A stretch of DNA of 64,000 nucleotides from Azolla caroliniana (GCA_043228905.1 JBHGNT010000002.1:16492001-16556000), one strand, 5' to 3'. Positions 23,340-35,593 are shown, counted from the stretch's first letter. Numbers and translations are program-made. The notes: generated from the letters alone by a model not told the origin.

Positions 23340-26300
23340 CTATGTAAACTAATAATTTGCCGGTACTTGACAACTACCGCGATCCAGTTCGCCACCAAGA
23401 GAGTGTACACCAGACTAGATCCTAGGCCAATGACATTGACAAGAGGTAAAACTCCATCAATCTATAGGAGTGATTACATGTGGCACATGAAATCGAAATA
23501 ACTACCTACAACCATTGACTTCAATCAACTTTTGTTTCCATTGACAAACCTTGCAGTACGTATGATACCACTTTTGTTAACTTTAGAACAATGTTTTCAT
23601 AAACTATTGCCTTTGATATTGAAATTCATCCACATACTTTTGGGACAACAAATGGAACTAAAAGTTACGACTCTATCTACCCCATTTGAAGTTTGTATTT
23701 TATTTTCTTCTTAAATACATTAATGTGAACAAATGATCATTCAAAGGTTTTGAATATGGCAAAATAACAATGTTCCGGCATTCTATAAAATGTTCTACAC
23801 ACGTAGATACAAAAGGTTGCATCAAACACTGCCATGACAAGTAGGATACAACATATATGGAAGGTTGCATCCAACATATGTACAAGAAATTGTCTCCAAC
23901 TTTAATAGATTCCAAATCTTGTATCAATGACTGTTCTTATACTTTAGTGGGAATCTTTTGAAACTCCCAAAGTACGGATTTCTTTTGATTATAATTTCTT
24001 CTTTGATCACTAATGACTTTAATGCATTATAACTAGATTACATTGCAAAATGTATAGATACTACTTTCCCTATTATTGCAACATATGTGAGTATTGCAAT
24101 ATCTTGTCTTTATAGATTTATTGTTTTTTGATAAAATCTAATAGTGTTTTAGTTAGAAGAAATGATCACGTTATCAATAAGGCACACTGACGTAAGTCAA
24201 TATGTCACGAAGATGTACCATATGGGACCAAAACAAAGATTTAGTACCTTTCTCAATTAATTAATGCATTATGAATTTATTGAGCAAGGGCGTGTGAAAG
24301 TAGTAATCATGGCGTGGTTAAGTAGTAATAATGGCTTACTCATCCACGATAGGTCCTTACGCTACATTCATCTCTCATGAGTTGCTCTTCAACCTTATCG
24401 TTCTAACCTGAGATTTAGGTGCTAGCTAATGACATGCATAATTGTTGCTAACTTGATCGTTGGGAAGAGCTTCACATTAAATGTCTAGATTGAAGAACCT
24501 TCATCTGTTCCCTACATCTAGCCATGCTTAGACAATATAATCTTCAAGTGTACTATCGACAATTCTCAATCATTTTACACACAACCACGTATACATCCAT
24601 ACATCTTAATCAATCAAAATAACTTTGAATGGCTATTCTCCCACATTGTAATATGACAACAAATGGTATAGAGGACTAATTCCTATAGTTGTTTATGTGG
24701 TACAAATGTAATACGACAACAAATGGTATAGACGATGTGTGTACATATTTCCATCATATGCCATTTGAATGTAATGAATTCAAGAAGCATTCTATGAACC
24801 ACTAATTACTTTGACCAATGTTACATTGTATTATCATTTGTCACTCCCATTGAATTTGGAATCATCTTTTAAACAAGTCTCTTTGAAATTTGAGATATAT
24901 CCAATTACGTTAGAATTAGATAGACCCATGGAGATTACATGGTGCAAATATTTTTTCAATTGAAATGAAGACGATGTATGATTGACTATAGGTGAAAGCT
25001 TCATCTGATTGATTGCCTTATAAATTTAATCATGTCTAGGTAATGAAAGGAAAATGAAATTTGTTATTCTTGAACATTCCTAAAAGGTTTTTGAAATTGC
25101 CTCCATATGACCAATCTATATCCTCACTAAATCTTTCTTCATCCCTCTTTTTTTCCACCATAGAAGTGACATAAGAAACATAAACGTTTCACTTTTCTAC
25201 CTTTTAATGCATGTAATAGGACATCAATGATAAAGATGTCTTAGAAGGCCCACTTTCCTCACATGTTTCCACCTCCAAACTTATGTATATTGAAGTCTTA
25301 ATCTCCGGGTTGTAAAAACCAAATGCACAAAACCTAAAGCCCTTGAGCATGACACATTATACATAATAAGCATAAATCACAATCCAAATCACAATAAACA
25401 AGCTAATTACTATTTAGAGGCCCTAAGAATGGATGTTCAAACTTCACACAACAACATTCATATACATATATATATATATAAGTGTGGAGAATTGGTGCTT
25501 CATTTATGACACTTTCAAAACTTTTAGAAAGCCAAATGTTTATACGATACAATATAAAGTGTACGTATGTACCTTTCATCGAGTTCTTTTCATTCTTATG
25601 ACTTTATTGAAGCGCGCGCGCGCACACACACACACAAACATTGTGTACATGCTCCCTCTAGTTAAATTTGTATTTATAAAAAGGCCATGAAAATGTATCT
25701 ATATTATTTTGTTGAAATTGAGAGACTATTAGTCTATGGCATTCCAATGGCGAATTCACATTCACATTCTTCAACTATAACATTAATACTAGAACTCATG
25801 TTGATGGGCGTCTGTCGAGTAATTATGTGATGAGGCTTAGTTGCTTCATTTATACATGATGTAGCCATTGCAAAGTGGCTTGTAATATATGAGTTGTATA
25901 TTATTCCATGTACTTTTCTTAACTAATGGAAGTAGAATTTTTTTTGGAAAAAAAATAATACTAGAACTCATGATTGGATTGACTGAGATATCCAATATTG
26001 CTCCCATAAAGAGTATATATATCTCTAGCAAGGTACTTCATAAACATTTCTAGTGTCAATATATAGGATCCAATTCCCTACTCATAGATAGCTTGATTTT
26101 TTCTATCAGAAAGTATGAGCTCACTAGTTGAAACATAATTATGATATGGTTCTTGTCGGGAAGGTGAAAACAACTCGCTAAATTGTAAAGAAAAAAATGT
26201 AAACATAATGGTGTAGCAATCCATGTGCAACCATGTGTGAATATGTGTATATTGGCATAAGAGATCCATAACACTTTGAATACATGCCACGTGCATTGAA

Positions 26301-27203
26301 GTTCAAATACTAGGCCAAATGTATGGTGGCGATAAAAAGAAAGTGTAAGATGAGAAGACACATAAATTGTTGGTTATGTTCATGTTGTTTACAATACAAT
26401 ATGGGTAAATAAATAGATTGTCAAAAGGACTCAATGAAAATTCAAGTGGAAGGTAATGGCACTATTTCATTTTAAGAATAGAATGAGGATGGATGCATGC
26501 AATCTTACATTTGGAAAGGTGGAATTTCATACACTCTAATTTAGTGCCATAGACAATGTTGACTTTGGATATTAACTTGGGGAATACTCCAAATGAGTAG
26601 CCCGTAATTAGAGGCGATGAGGAAATGGATCGATCGTGTCGATAATTGTCAAACTTGTCACACTGACTAGGTATAGAGCCCTTGCATGAAAATTTGGGAT
26701 TTATTTAATGAAAGAGTTTTCGGCGAACTTTCTATCGCAAATAGAAAATGAGCATAAAGATTAAAAGGCAAGTTCATTTAAGTCAAATGAGAATGAAGTC
26801 ATTTTATTAGTATCCAAACAAAAGACACAAAAAGGTATCGTGGCAATGAAGGAACATTTGAATGTTCAAACGTGAATGAATACACTCTCCGGTTCTTCTT
26901 CTTCTTCGTCGTCTTCGTCTTCGTCTTCAATGACTTAACTTCTCGAATAGCAGTTTGGGTTCGGAAGGAGATAATAGGAGACGAGACGAGACGAGACGAT
27001 ATAATGAATGAATGAATGACTCACGCGTTTTTGAAAGAGTTGAACATTTCCATTCCATTCCCTTTTATTCTAGGGAAAGAAATGGAAAAGAAAGTCCTCT
27101 TTGCTTAGCCTCTGCCCCCCACCACCCTTTGACCCATGACCAGCAAAGCAACATCATAAAGTATACTTTTCTTCTTTGGGCTTGACTTTTAGATCTTTCA
27201 AAT
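23340..27203. other. AT-rich intergenic DNA, no gene recognised
   Basis: No ORF here resembles a protein I know. Visible items are a short direct repeat (acgacaacaaatggtatagacg and a near copy about 62 bases away, 24655-24735), an AT microsatellite near 25465-25483, a GC-then-AC microsatellite at 25612-25635, TTC/GTC-rich runs near 26895-26930, a gacga pentanucleotide run near 26979-26999 and an aatg run near 27003-27020. Composition differs sharply from the CCGG-rich elements on both sides. Confidence 0.6.

Positions 27204-27242
<39 letters not shown>
27204..27242 (+). repeat. CT/CA microsatellite upstream of the peptide gene
   Basis: A TC run (27204-27222) passes directly into a CA run (27222-27242), just upstream of the TATA box. 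Confidence 0.9.
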
Positions 27243-27268
27243 TGCCCCTCTTCTTTTGTTCAACTGCC

Positions 27269-27277
27269 TATATATTA
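27269..27277 (+). promoter_or_regulatory. Probable TATA box of the IDA-like gene
   Basis: tatatatta lies about 157 bases before the ATG, leaving room for a leader of roughly 120 bases that contains TCA and CCT runs. It is the only TATA-like element at a suitable distance. Confidence 0.55.
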
Positions 27278-27337
27278 ACAAACCAACTACTTCTCCTTCA
27301 TCATCATCATCATCTCCTTCTTTCCTCAACAAATTAA

Positions 27338-27369
27338 TCCTCCTCCTCCTCCTCCTCCTCCTCCTCCTC
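27338..27369 (+). repeat. CCT microsatellite in the 5' leader of the peptide gene
   Basis: About ten CCT units; a shorter TCA run lies at 27299-27313. Pyrimidine-rich leaders are common in plant genes. Length variation here could alter expression, but that is inference. Confidence 0.85.
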
Positions 27370-27425
27370 AATTTTCCTGCCATTAAATAAGAGATCAAGC
27401 ATTCATTGAAACAGGAGAGCATATT

Positions 27426-27692
27426 ATGTTGCATGTTCAGAAGCAACTTAATCTTCTCCTCCTCATTGCCTCCATTCTATCCATCATCTCTGTGATTAAT
27501 AACATCCCTTCATGCCAATCCGCGAGGCCCATCCAGGACCAGGAGCCATCCAATTATGATAAGGTTCAAAATGATCAAGTATATATTGTTGGGAGCTCTC
27601 CGGTGAGTATTCGAGACGCGGGTACTTACATCTTCTCCATGCTCCCCAGGACTCCCGTGCCGCCCTCCGGCCCTAGCAAAACACATAACTGA
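27426..27692 (+). CDS. IDL: IDA-LIKE (IDL) secreted signalling peptide precursor
   Basis: A single 88-codon exon, in the usual size range of IDA/IDL precursors, which are also intronless. Residues 1-33 form a signal peptide: a short charged start, the hydrophobic LLLLIASILSIISVI and a likely cut after CQSA. A variable middle is followed by the C-terminal peptide PVPPSGPSKTHN, directly before the stop. Arabidopsis mature IDA is PIPPSAPSKRHN, so nine of twelve positions agree, including the PPS core and the terminal HN. Such peptides are cut out in the apoplast and bind HAESA-type receptor kinases to control organ abscission, cell separation or stress responses. The Arg before HN, important in IDA, is Thr here. 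The ATG lies at 27426 and no better upstream start is in frame. It is the only host gene I can support in the window. Confidence 0.83.
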   Translation: MLHVQKQLNLLLLIASILSIISVINNIPSCQSARPIQDQEPSNYDKVQNDQVYIVGSSPVSIRDAGTYIFSMLPRTPVPPSGPSKTHN

Positions 27693-28691
27693 TCTCCCGC
27701 CCGTGCCACCGACCAATTCTTATTTCATGATGATTCGGGTCCGGTGCCAGCCCCCTGTACAAAGTAGGCCGAAAAGCTCAAGGCTTCAATCTATACTTAG
27801 TGATTGCCATAGGTTTTCATTCATTACCCTTATACAGATGGGAATAAGATCCCACACAACCCCATTCACAATATACACATCATGAATTGTTTCGATCCGT
27901 GGTCTCCTAGAATTACCAGTTTAAAATTCGCCACCGGCCCTTGAGCTCTGGTTTTGCAGAGAAATTGTACACAATATTGCGAATTTTTATCATAGCCCAC
28001 ATGATCTACATTCTTTTTAAATTATTACTAATTAGAAGAGAACTTGCAGGTACCATTACTAGCTGTAAGAAAACACATACTTTAGTATTGTGTATTTACA
28101 ACCAGGCTTACTTTACTGAGGTGCATAATAATTTAAAAGCTTACTCGGTCTTGTATTCAAGGTTAATTTTTTTGTAAATTCCATGGCCAAGGAATTGGAT
28201 AATTGCCTTGAACACACCAGTTATCACTATTCTTTTGAATTCATTGCAAAATAGCTTCTCAGATAATGAAATAATCATCATGATTAATTAGGAGTATTCA
28301 TGATCATTGGCATCACATCACTTTATTGCAATGATACATCCTCTTGGCCACTTATGTGTGTCATACTTTCAGACCGTTGGTTTTTTTGAGCTAAAGTCTG
28401 TGCAATTATGAATATGAAATAAACCAAAAAGGCTATTCATATGATATTCAATGTACATTTCATTGTTACAACACTCCTAAGTTATGATTGTAACAAAGTT
28501 ACACTTTGAGTTTGTGGTCGCCAATGATGATGGAGTCTTTCGAAGGAACATAGCAACGTTACATATGTAGGGTTGTGGAATTAGGTTGGATTCGTAAGCT
28601 TGTTTATTTATTTTTGGTACCATGAGATGCAACATAGTGTAGCCACACACACATAGATTGACTGCATTTATTTACATGGTGATTGACGGTT
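27693..28691. other. Downstream flank of the peptide gene, nothing recognised
   Basis: AT-rich DNA probably holding the gene's 3' UTR (A/T-rich stretches from about 27830). I see no second gene. It ends where the H LTR begins. Confidence 0.5.
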
Positions 28692-29306
28692 TGTTGAAGT
28701 GTCCGGTCACTTTAACAATTTTTATTATACGTGTGAAAGGGCAATGGATGCCATGTAGAAGTGGTGTTTTTTAGTGTGAAAAAAAGAAAACCTTTAGAAG
28801 AAGAAGAAAAATGGGAAGAAGAGAGGGAGACTTGGAGAGATTTGAGAATGCCACACCACAAGCTCTATCTTCAACTCCTCAGTCTTCCCACTCCCATACT
28901 CTAGGTGTGATCTTCGTGCCTTCTACTACGACATGTGGGCTTCATCATCCATTGCGAGTATAGTTGCGAGTTTGTTCTCTCTCTCTCTCTCTCTCTCTCA
29001 TGCGTTTGCAAGTATAGTTGTTATTGATGTGTAGTCCCCAATTTGTCGGCTTCCGACATAGCTCTACTTCACTCTAGTGTATCTAGCGGTAGAGCTTGTA
29101 TAGCCCTTGTATTCTCTTTGTTGATAGTGGATTGTTTTGGACTTCGCGCCATGGTTGTTTCCCTCTGTACAAGGTTTTTCCACGTTAAATCATGTGTCAT
29201 CTACCTTGTATCGTTTGTGTATTTTGTGCTTTTCTTTGCCATTGCTCCTTAATATGTGAGCTTTATACATGATGCTTGTTACACTCTCACGTTTCCAAAC
29301 CTATCA
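28692..29306 (+). repeat. 5' LTR of copia element H
   Basis: 615 bp, tgttgaagtgtccgg to cctatca, with a CT microsatellite near 28977-29000. It is defined by the primer site two bases downstream. No partner LTR is seen. Confidence 0.7.
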
Positions 29307-29308
29307 AG

Positions 29309-29320
29309 TGATATCAGAGC
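29309..29320 (+). other. Primer binding site of H, mutated
   Basis: tgatatcagagc follows the LTR by two bases; one change from the initiator tRNA-Met complement tggtatcagagc. Confidence 0.78.
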
Positions 29321-29349
29321 CAAGGTTGTGTTCCTTGCTCGATTCATAA

Positions 29350-29931
29350 ATGGAGGCCAACGCATCAACAATGGTCATTGTAAATGGTACAAATTATCAA
29401 AAATGGAAAGGTAAAATCAGGGATTTGCGTTTTGTCAAAAATCAACATTTACCTATGTTTGCAAATAATAAGCTTAAAAAGAAAAGTGATCAGGAATGGC
29501 CTTTTGAAAACCAACAAGTATGTGGTTTTATTCATCAATGGGTAGGAGATAATGTCTTGAATCATAGTGTGAATGAAACAAATGCAAAGACATTATGGAA
29601 CAAACAGGAAACCTTGTACGCTTCTAGAACTAGTAGCAATAAGTTATTTTTGCTTGAACAAGTGATGCATTTGACCTATAAAGACATTAACTTCATCTTT
29701 TATCATCTGAATGAATTTCAAGGTTGTTTTGATCAATTGTTTGGCATGGGCATGAAATTTGAAGAAGAAGTTCTTGCTATGTGGTTGCTAAACCCTCTTC
29801 TTGATTCGTGGGAAATTTTTACGGTTTCTCTTCGACAAGAAAATGTCTACTTAGAGTTAGTACATTTAGATATTTGTGGACCTTTGAAGGTAAGGTCAAT
29901 AGTTGACTGGAGTTGTCATGGGAAGGGTTGA
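29350..29931 (+). pseudogene. Gag of copia H fused to an integrase fragment by internal deletion
   Basis: The 193-codon frame begins with a copia gag (IVNGTNYQKWKGKIRDL, LWNKQETLYA, LLEQVMHLTYKD, HLNEFQGCFDQL, LLNPLLDSWEIF). After SLRQENVYLE it jumps to LVHLDICGPLKVRS, which belongs to the start of the integrase core. The knuckle, protease and GAG-pre-integrase are missing without loss of frame, so a deletion of over 1 kb joined gag to integrase. The frame then stops in unrelated DNA. No other pol domain is found. Confidence 0.8.
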
Positions 29932-29978
29932 ACCTATGACCTATGTGTATGTATAATAAGGACTTAACCATCAAGCTA
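29925..29978 (-). mobile_element. SINE-like tRNA-derived promoter remnant
   Basis: On the minus strand TAGCTTGATGG (29968-29978) fits an A box and GGTTCAACCC (29925-29934) a B box, 33 bases apart, as in tRNA-derived SINEs. The body would extend leftwards into 29900 and earlier. No poly-A tail or target duplication is evident, so the copy is truncated or the call is wrong. Confidence 0.4.
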
Positions 29979-30064
29979 TCTGATACATATGTTAATTTTA
30001 TTCTAGTAATAAATCTAGAACTTCTTAGAACATTCTAGAAAACCCTAGAGTGCTCCTAGACCCA

Positions 30065-30449
30065 CTATATAATGAAGCCCCCACTCTTCTCGAACCATTT
30101 CGGTTCAACACTAGTCTTGAGTCCTCCAAGTAAGTTGGAATCAATAGGTTGACCATCAATGACTATCACTAAAGTTGGATAAAGAAGCTTTTCTAAAGTT
30201 ATTTTGTGTGTCAAGGCAAAATCTCGATCCATGAAGCAAGAGTTGGCACCACTATCTAATAGAGTAGGAGTATGTATTGTGGTACTATTTGATGTGCAAG
30301 AACAAGCAATGAATGAAACAGAGTTGGTTGCCGATGAAAAAGAGGATGAATTAGCTCCCCCGAAGCCGAATATTTTAGATATTTTTGAAGACAATTAGAA
30401 GATTGATTTTGTAAATTCAATTGTACAAAGCATTGTCCCACGAGCATGT
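30065..30449 (-). pseudogene. Ty3/gypsy aspartic protease fragment
   Basis: The minus-strand frame 30394-30065 contains a retropepsin-like segment: TLLDSGANSCFMDRDFALTHKI then LVIVIDGQPI, with the catalytic DSGA. Upstream in translation are low-complexity serine-rich residues. It is cut off by copia G at 30450. To its left (29935-30064) lies AT-rich DNA with no pol motif, so only a fragment remains. Confidence 0.68.
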
Positions 30450-30862
30450 TGTAAAAAGAATAGCGTGCGTAAGCAATAGAAAACCGAACACAGAAACGCA
30501 AGTTTAATGGAGAGCTTGAATATACACAGTACGCGGGAGATACAGACGGAGAGAGAGAGAGTGCACACGAAACTCAATTCAAAAATAATACTCAGTTTGT
30601 ACATAGGATGTGCTCAGTGAGCACTTTTATACAAGTTCATACAGACTGACAGAAGTACTGACACGTACTTCAATAATCATAACTGAGCTCTACACTTACT
30701 CCCAAAATATATTCCTACGCAAAATATCTTTCCAACGGCCTCGTGGTTTACACATTGCTACGGCCTCTCATTGCGTACTAGTTTGCGTAACAGTTTATGC
30801 ACCCGATTTACGCACCGATCGGTCCCAACCGATCCGGCCAATGTTGAGCCTTTATCACAACA
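30450..30862 (-). repeat. 3' LTR of element G
   Basis: 413 bp; on the plus strand tgtaaaaag to tcacaaca. The complementary polypurine tract ctccccctcaag follows at 30863-30874. An inserted stretch at the LTR start (tgttgtgataaagg) shifts the stop codon seen in relatives. Confidence 0.88.
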
Positions 30863-30874
30863 CTCCCCCTCAAG

Positions 30875-33800
30875 CTCAACTTGAGGTTCCATCCGCTCTT
30901 CCGGATCTACGCTCTGGTTCCTTCTGGCTTCACGCCTTGCTCGCGCTCCTCGACCTATTCGATTCCGTGCGCCTCGAGCCTTCTAGTTGGCTTGCGTGCT
31001 TGTGCGGCCCTTCTCAGCTCCGTTGTTGTTGCAGTGTTGGCGCTTGTGCTGTTACCTTCTCTTCCGCTTGGCCCTCAGTTGATTCGGCGTATCCGAATCA
31101 AACATCTGAACCAACTCGGCTTCCTCCTATCGGTTTTCTCTTTCGTCCGAGTTGGCTGTCTCCAACTCGTCTTCGGTCTTCTTGCCCTTGATGGCTCCGT
31201 CTCCCCCACACTTGGTTGGCTTCGGCTCTTTCTTTCGACCACTCCCCTTATATCCGCTTTCGGAATCATCCGCGGATCTGCCCTCGGCTTCTTCAGCCGA
31301 TCCGAAATTGAATTCGTCATCTGACTCGGCATTGCGGTCTTCCGGAACTTCTCTTCCCCTTCTGTGGTCATTCGGGACGTCTCTCCCCCTCAAGTTCGGC
31401 ATGTCGAGGTGATGCAACCCAAGTGCACCCGAGAATTGCCGCAACTTGTCTAGACCAAGAGGCTTGGTGAAGATGTCGGCGGTCTGCCGATCCGTCGGAA
31501 CATACTGAAGTTCGACTTCACCGGAGAGGACACGCTCACGGACGAAATGGTAGTGCACCTCAATGTGCTTAGTCCAGGCGTGGAAGACAAGGTTCTTTGC
31601 TAGCTGGATGTTGCTGAGGTTGTCGCAGTAGATTGTCGTTGGATTGGATACCTCCGCCTGTAGATCCTTAAGTAGTCGCTACAACCATATGGCTTCGCAT
31701 GTCGCGACAACCGCTCCTCTATACTCGGCTTCGGTGCTCGACAGCGCAACTGTCGGTTGCTTCTTGCTACTCCACGCGATCGCGGCACTCCCAAGAGAGA
31801 ATGCGAAACCGGATGTGGATCGGCAATCGGCGACGTTGTCGGCCCAGTCCGCATTGGTGTAACCGACCAACTGCGGGGTTGTACCGGTCTGATATAGTAG
31901 CCCCCGGTCCTTAGTGCCGCTTACGTACCACAGTACGCGTTGCGCACACTAAAGGTGCTCTTCGGTAGGTCGCGCAATGAACTAACTAATCACCCCTATC
32001 GGGTAGCTAATCTTGATCTAGTCGGGTGAATGGTCAAGTATATAAGGCTTCCGACTATTTGTCGGAACCTCGTCGGGTCGCATACCTTTCTGGAATCGGG
32101 GCAAAGCCTGATGGTTCTATCCAGAGGAGTCGAGACAGACTTACAGTTGGCCATCCCGAATTTGAAGAGCATACTCAGCACGTAATGGCGTTGGCTGATC
32201 ACTTCGATCCCGAGGAAGTAATGAAGGTCCCCTAGATCCTTCATGTCGAATGATGCCGCAAGTTGGAGCTTCACGCAGTCAATCTCACTTAGGTCGGCGC
32301 TAGTGATGACCAAGTCATCAACATAAAGTAAAATGCTAACCGGCCCAAGTCGACGTTTCCGGATGAACGGTGAGGAGTCCAATTTTGACGTTGCAAAGCC
32401 CATCCGACGCAATCGTTGCATGATCTTCATGTTCCAGGCACACCGGGCTTGCTTTAGTCCGTAAAGGGACTTCTTCAACCGGCACACCGCCGAGGTGTTT
32501 GTTCCGGAGTGAAATCCGGGGGGTTGTACCATGTACACCTATTCCTCAAGCTCACCTTGCAGGAACACATTCTTTGCATCCATCTGATGTAAGTGCCACC
32601 CCTTCGCCACAGCTACTGCGAGCAAAAAGCAAATGGTTGTCATCTTCACGATAGGCGCGAAGGTCTCGTCGTAGTCCACGCTGTGCTTCTGCGCGTAGCC
32701 TTTCGCTACTAACCGGGCCTTGTATCGGTTGACCGAGCCGTCAGTGTTGTACTTGACCTTGTACACCCACCTACACCCGATTGGCTTCACACCTTTCGGT
32801 GCGTCTACCAGGTCCCAGGTTTCATTTTCCGCCAATGCGCACATCTCTTCCTCCATTGTGGCACGCCAATTCGCGTCCTTCGCCACTTCTACGTAGCTCT
32901 CCGGCTCATGCACTTCCGCTACATGGGTCATGTACACATAGTGATGCACCATGTACTCATTGTATCCGAACCGCACAATAGGGTTATTCTGGCGGGTATA
33001 TCGGCGTAATTGCTCATTAGCCGATGTTGAGGCTGTCTTGGCCGACGCGGACTTCTCTCTCGAAGACCTGTCCTCACTTCCCTCGGAGTCGGACTCGTCT
33101 CGATCTGACTCGTTCCTATCCGTGTCATAATCCGACACCTTCTTCTTCCCTTTTTCCTTGCACGTAAGCCATCTCCTCGGCTTTCTACGAGGGAAATGCA
33201 TGGTCGAGTCTCCACTCCTCGCCGGCTCTTCTTCGGACTGGTCAAACCGACTCAATCGTCCATTCAAACCACTTAACCAAAACAAGATCGGACTCTCTTA
33301 GAGGGTCCCGATTTCACCCTCATCCGGAGGCACTTCAGCCTCGTTGACCTCATCATCAGAACTCGGATTGGAGTTGAGATCCGGAGTCGGAGGCAAGTAC
33401 CAAGACGTAGACTCGTCAAACACAACGTCGCGGCTCACGCGAGCTTGTTTGGTTTGGGGGTTATAACACTTATAACCCTTCTGCTCGTCCGAATAGCCGA
33501 CTAAGATACACTTCTCAGCTTTCGCGTCCAACTTCCTCCGTTTCTCCTTCGGCACATGCACATACGCAATGCTACCGAAAACTCTCAAGTGTCGTAGATT
33601 CAATTTCCTTCCAAAATACAACTCATGCGCTGACACTTTGTCTCCAATCCGATTCTGGATGTACACCATGGTTCGTACCACCTCGGCCCAATAGAACTTG
33701 GGCAAGCTCTTTTCTTCCAGCATTGCCTGCGCCGCTTCTACAATCGACCGATTTTTCCTTTCGGCCACGCCGTTTTGCTCCGGCGTATATCTGCAACTAA

Positions 33801-35320
33801 ATTCGCGCCGAATTCCCATTTGTTGCAAATACCTGTTGAATTGACCGGAAAAGTACTCCTTTTCGCCATCCGACCGCAAGCACTTGATCTCTCTTCCTGT
33901 TTCCCTTTCGACAAAACTCTTGAGGTCCCGGAAACAGTCGAAGACTTCACTTTTCTTCTCAATGAGGTAGATCCACGTGTGTCGCGTATAGTCGTCGATG
34001 AAGGAGATGAAATATCAACTCCCGCCAAGACTAACGTTCTATGCCGGCCCCCATACATTGGAATGTATCAAGTCGAGCTTGTTCCAGCTCTGATTATGCT
34101 CGTTAGGGAAAGGAAGTCGGTGTTGCTTCCCTAGCTGGCAAGCTTCACAAATTTGGGCCCTCCGACCACTGAATTTGGGCAATCCGAACACAACTTGTTT
34201 CGATTGCATGTCTTGAAGCCGTTGATAGTTGACGTGGCCTATCCGCTTGTGCCATAAGTCGATATCCGACTCGACTTTTTGTCCTTTCGCGAACATTGGG
34301 GTGCCACTGTCACTAGAGTTGAGGATGAACATCCTCCCATCTCTACGCCCTTGCGCAATAACTCGACCTTCTTCCTCGATGAAGCACCCGAGATGCGTAA
34401 ACTGAACCTGCATCCCCTGGTTGACGATCTATCCGACCGACACCAGGTTCTTCGTGATTGTTGGAACATGTAACACGTTCATGAGTCTCCCTTTCTGCCC
34501 AACATGGCTCAGGGGAACTTCACCGACATTTGCGATCAGATGCGGAGTGTCGTCTCCGGTTGCGACTACTCCTAGTTGCATCGGTTTCTCAAGGTATGAG
34601 AACCACTCCTTGTGGCACGTCATGTGGTTTGATGTGCCGGCGTTGACCTACCACACCTCGTCCTATTTTGGGGTGAACTTCTTCATCGAGTTCACTTCGT
34701 GTCTCATCACGAAGGCTGACCCTTTTTCGGCTTTTCCAGATCCTTCGGCATACTGCGATTGCTGCCGATTACCCTTGTCGATTTGTCCGGAACATGTTCT
34801 GGATCCGGTCCTCTCCGAATCGGCGCGTTTCTTCCAGCACTCGCTCTCCTTGTGGCCTTTCTTGCCACAGTACCAACATTCCGCGGCAGATTTCCCTTGT
34901 CGGTTCTCGTCGCCTCGACTCCCCCTATTTCTGGAGGGTCCGGAATTGCTGTCGGCATCACTTCGGTGCCTCCTTCCTTGGTCCCGTCGGCCACTTCCAT
35001 TGCGCACCGACTCACCTCGTCCGCCATGACCACGGGGCCTATCTCCCTCCGTGTACAACATCTTGTTGTTGGCATGTGTTCTCGTCGACGCACCCGAGTG
35101 GTTCTCCTGTATAAGGAGCATCAATTGTAGGTCGAAAAACGACGGCGTATTCTCCCGTGTATACACAACAGTTCGGAACGCTCCGAACTTCAACGTCAGT
35201 CCCCCGAGATAGATCTACACCATCTCGCCTTCCTCAACATTCACATCGATAGAGGCTAAGGAGTCGCATATTTCTTTGATCTTCGAGGTGTAATCAGCCA
35301 CCGACAAGTCGCGTTGCCAC
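30875..35320 (-). pseudogene. Gag-pol and charged tail of element G, disrupted
   Basis: The gag starts mid-domain at QRDLSVADYT near 35310. The knuckle CWYCGKKGHKESEC lies near 34835-34876, protease and GAG-pre-integrase at 34623-34039, integrase at 34130-33600, linker and reverse transcriptase at 33285-31996 (YVDDL at 32311-32325) and RNase H to about 31400. The tail starts at the internal purine tract copy (31383-31394 on the plus strand ctccccctcaag) and carries FGSAEEAEG and EDELETANSD as in C. Breaks include stops near 35210, 34660, 34430, 32540 and 31680 and several frame changes. Confidence 0.88.
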
Positions 35321-35584
35321 CATACGGATTGACAGAAGTACTGACACGTGCTTCAATGCTCATAATTGAGCTCTACACTTACTCCCAAAATATATTCCTA
35401 CGTAGAATATATTTCCAATGGCCTCATGGTTTACGCACCGCTACGACCTCTTGTTGCATACTAGTTTGCGTAATAGTTTACGCACCCAGTTTATGCACCG
35501 GTCCAGCCTAACCGATCGGTCCCAATCGATCCAGTTCTCGGCTTGCTCAGCAAATCCAGCCAATGTTGAGCTTGTATCTCAACA
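35321..35584 (-). repeat. Truncated 5' LTR of element G
   Basis: Matches 30640-30862 of the 3' LTR region and ends ctcaaca at 35584. The inner portion is deleted at 35320. Confidence 0.85.
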
Positions 35585-35593
35585 CATGCCATG

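Larger units (their letters stand above)
30450..35584 (-). mobile_element. Copia element G, minus strand, with 5' deletion
   Basis: The left LTR (30450-30862) and truncated right LTR (35321-35584) are flanked by catgt (30445-30449) and catgc (35585-35589), a 5-bp duplication with one change. Gag, protease, integrase, reverse transcriptase, RNase H and the charged tail read right to left and are close to C. A deletion has removed the inner part of the 5' LTR, the primer site and the gag start, joining LTR to gag at about 35320. The element could not have copied itself after this loss. Confidence 0.9.

Noticed and set aside
23532-26361. Small ORFs in the AT-rich region left of the peptide gene
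   Set aside because: Short, low-complexity or hydrophobic by composition; no start context, domain or conserved feature.
27222-27446. Minus-strand ORF with an Arg/Asp-rich run
   Set aside because: It is the complement of CCT, TCA and CA microsatellites in the promoter and leader of the peptide gene.
29043-29252. 69-codon ORF inside the H LTR
   Set aside because: Lies wholly in the LTR upstream of the primer site, with no similarity to a known protein.
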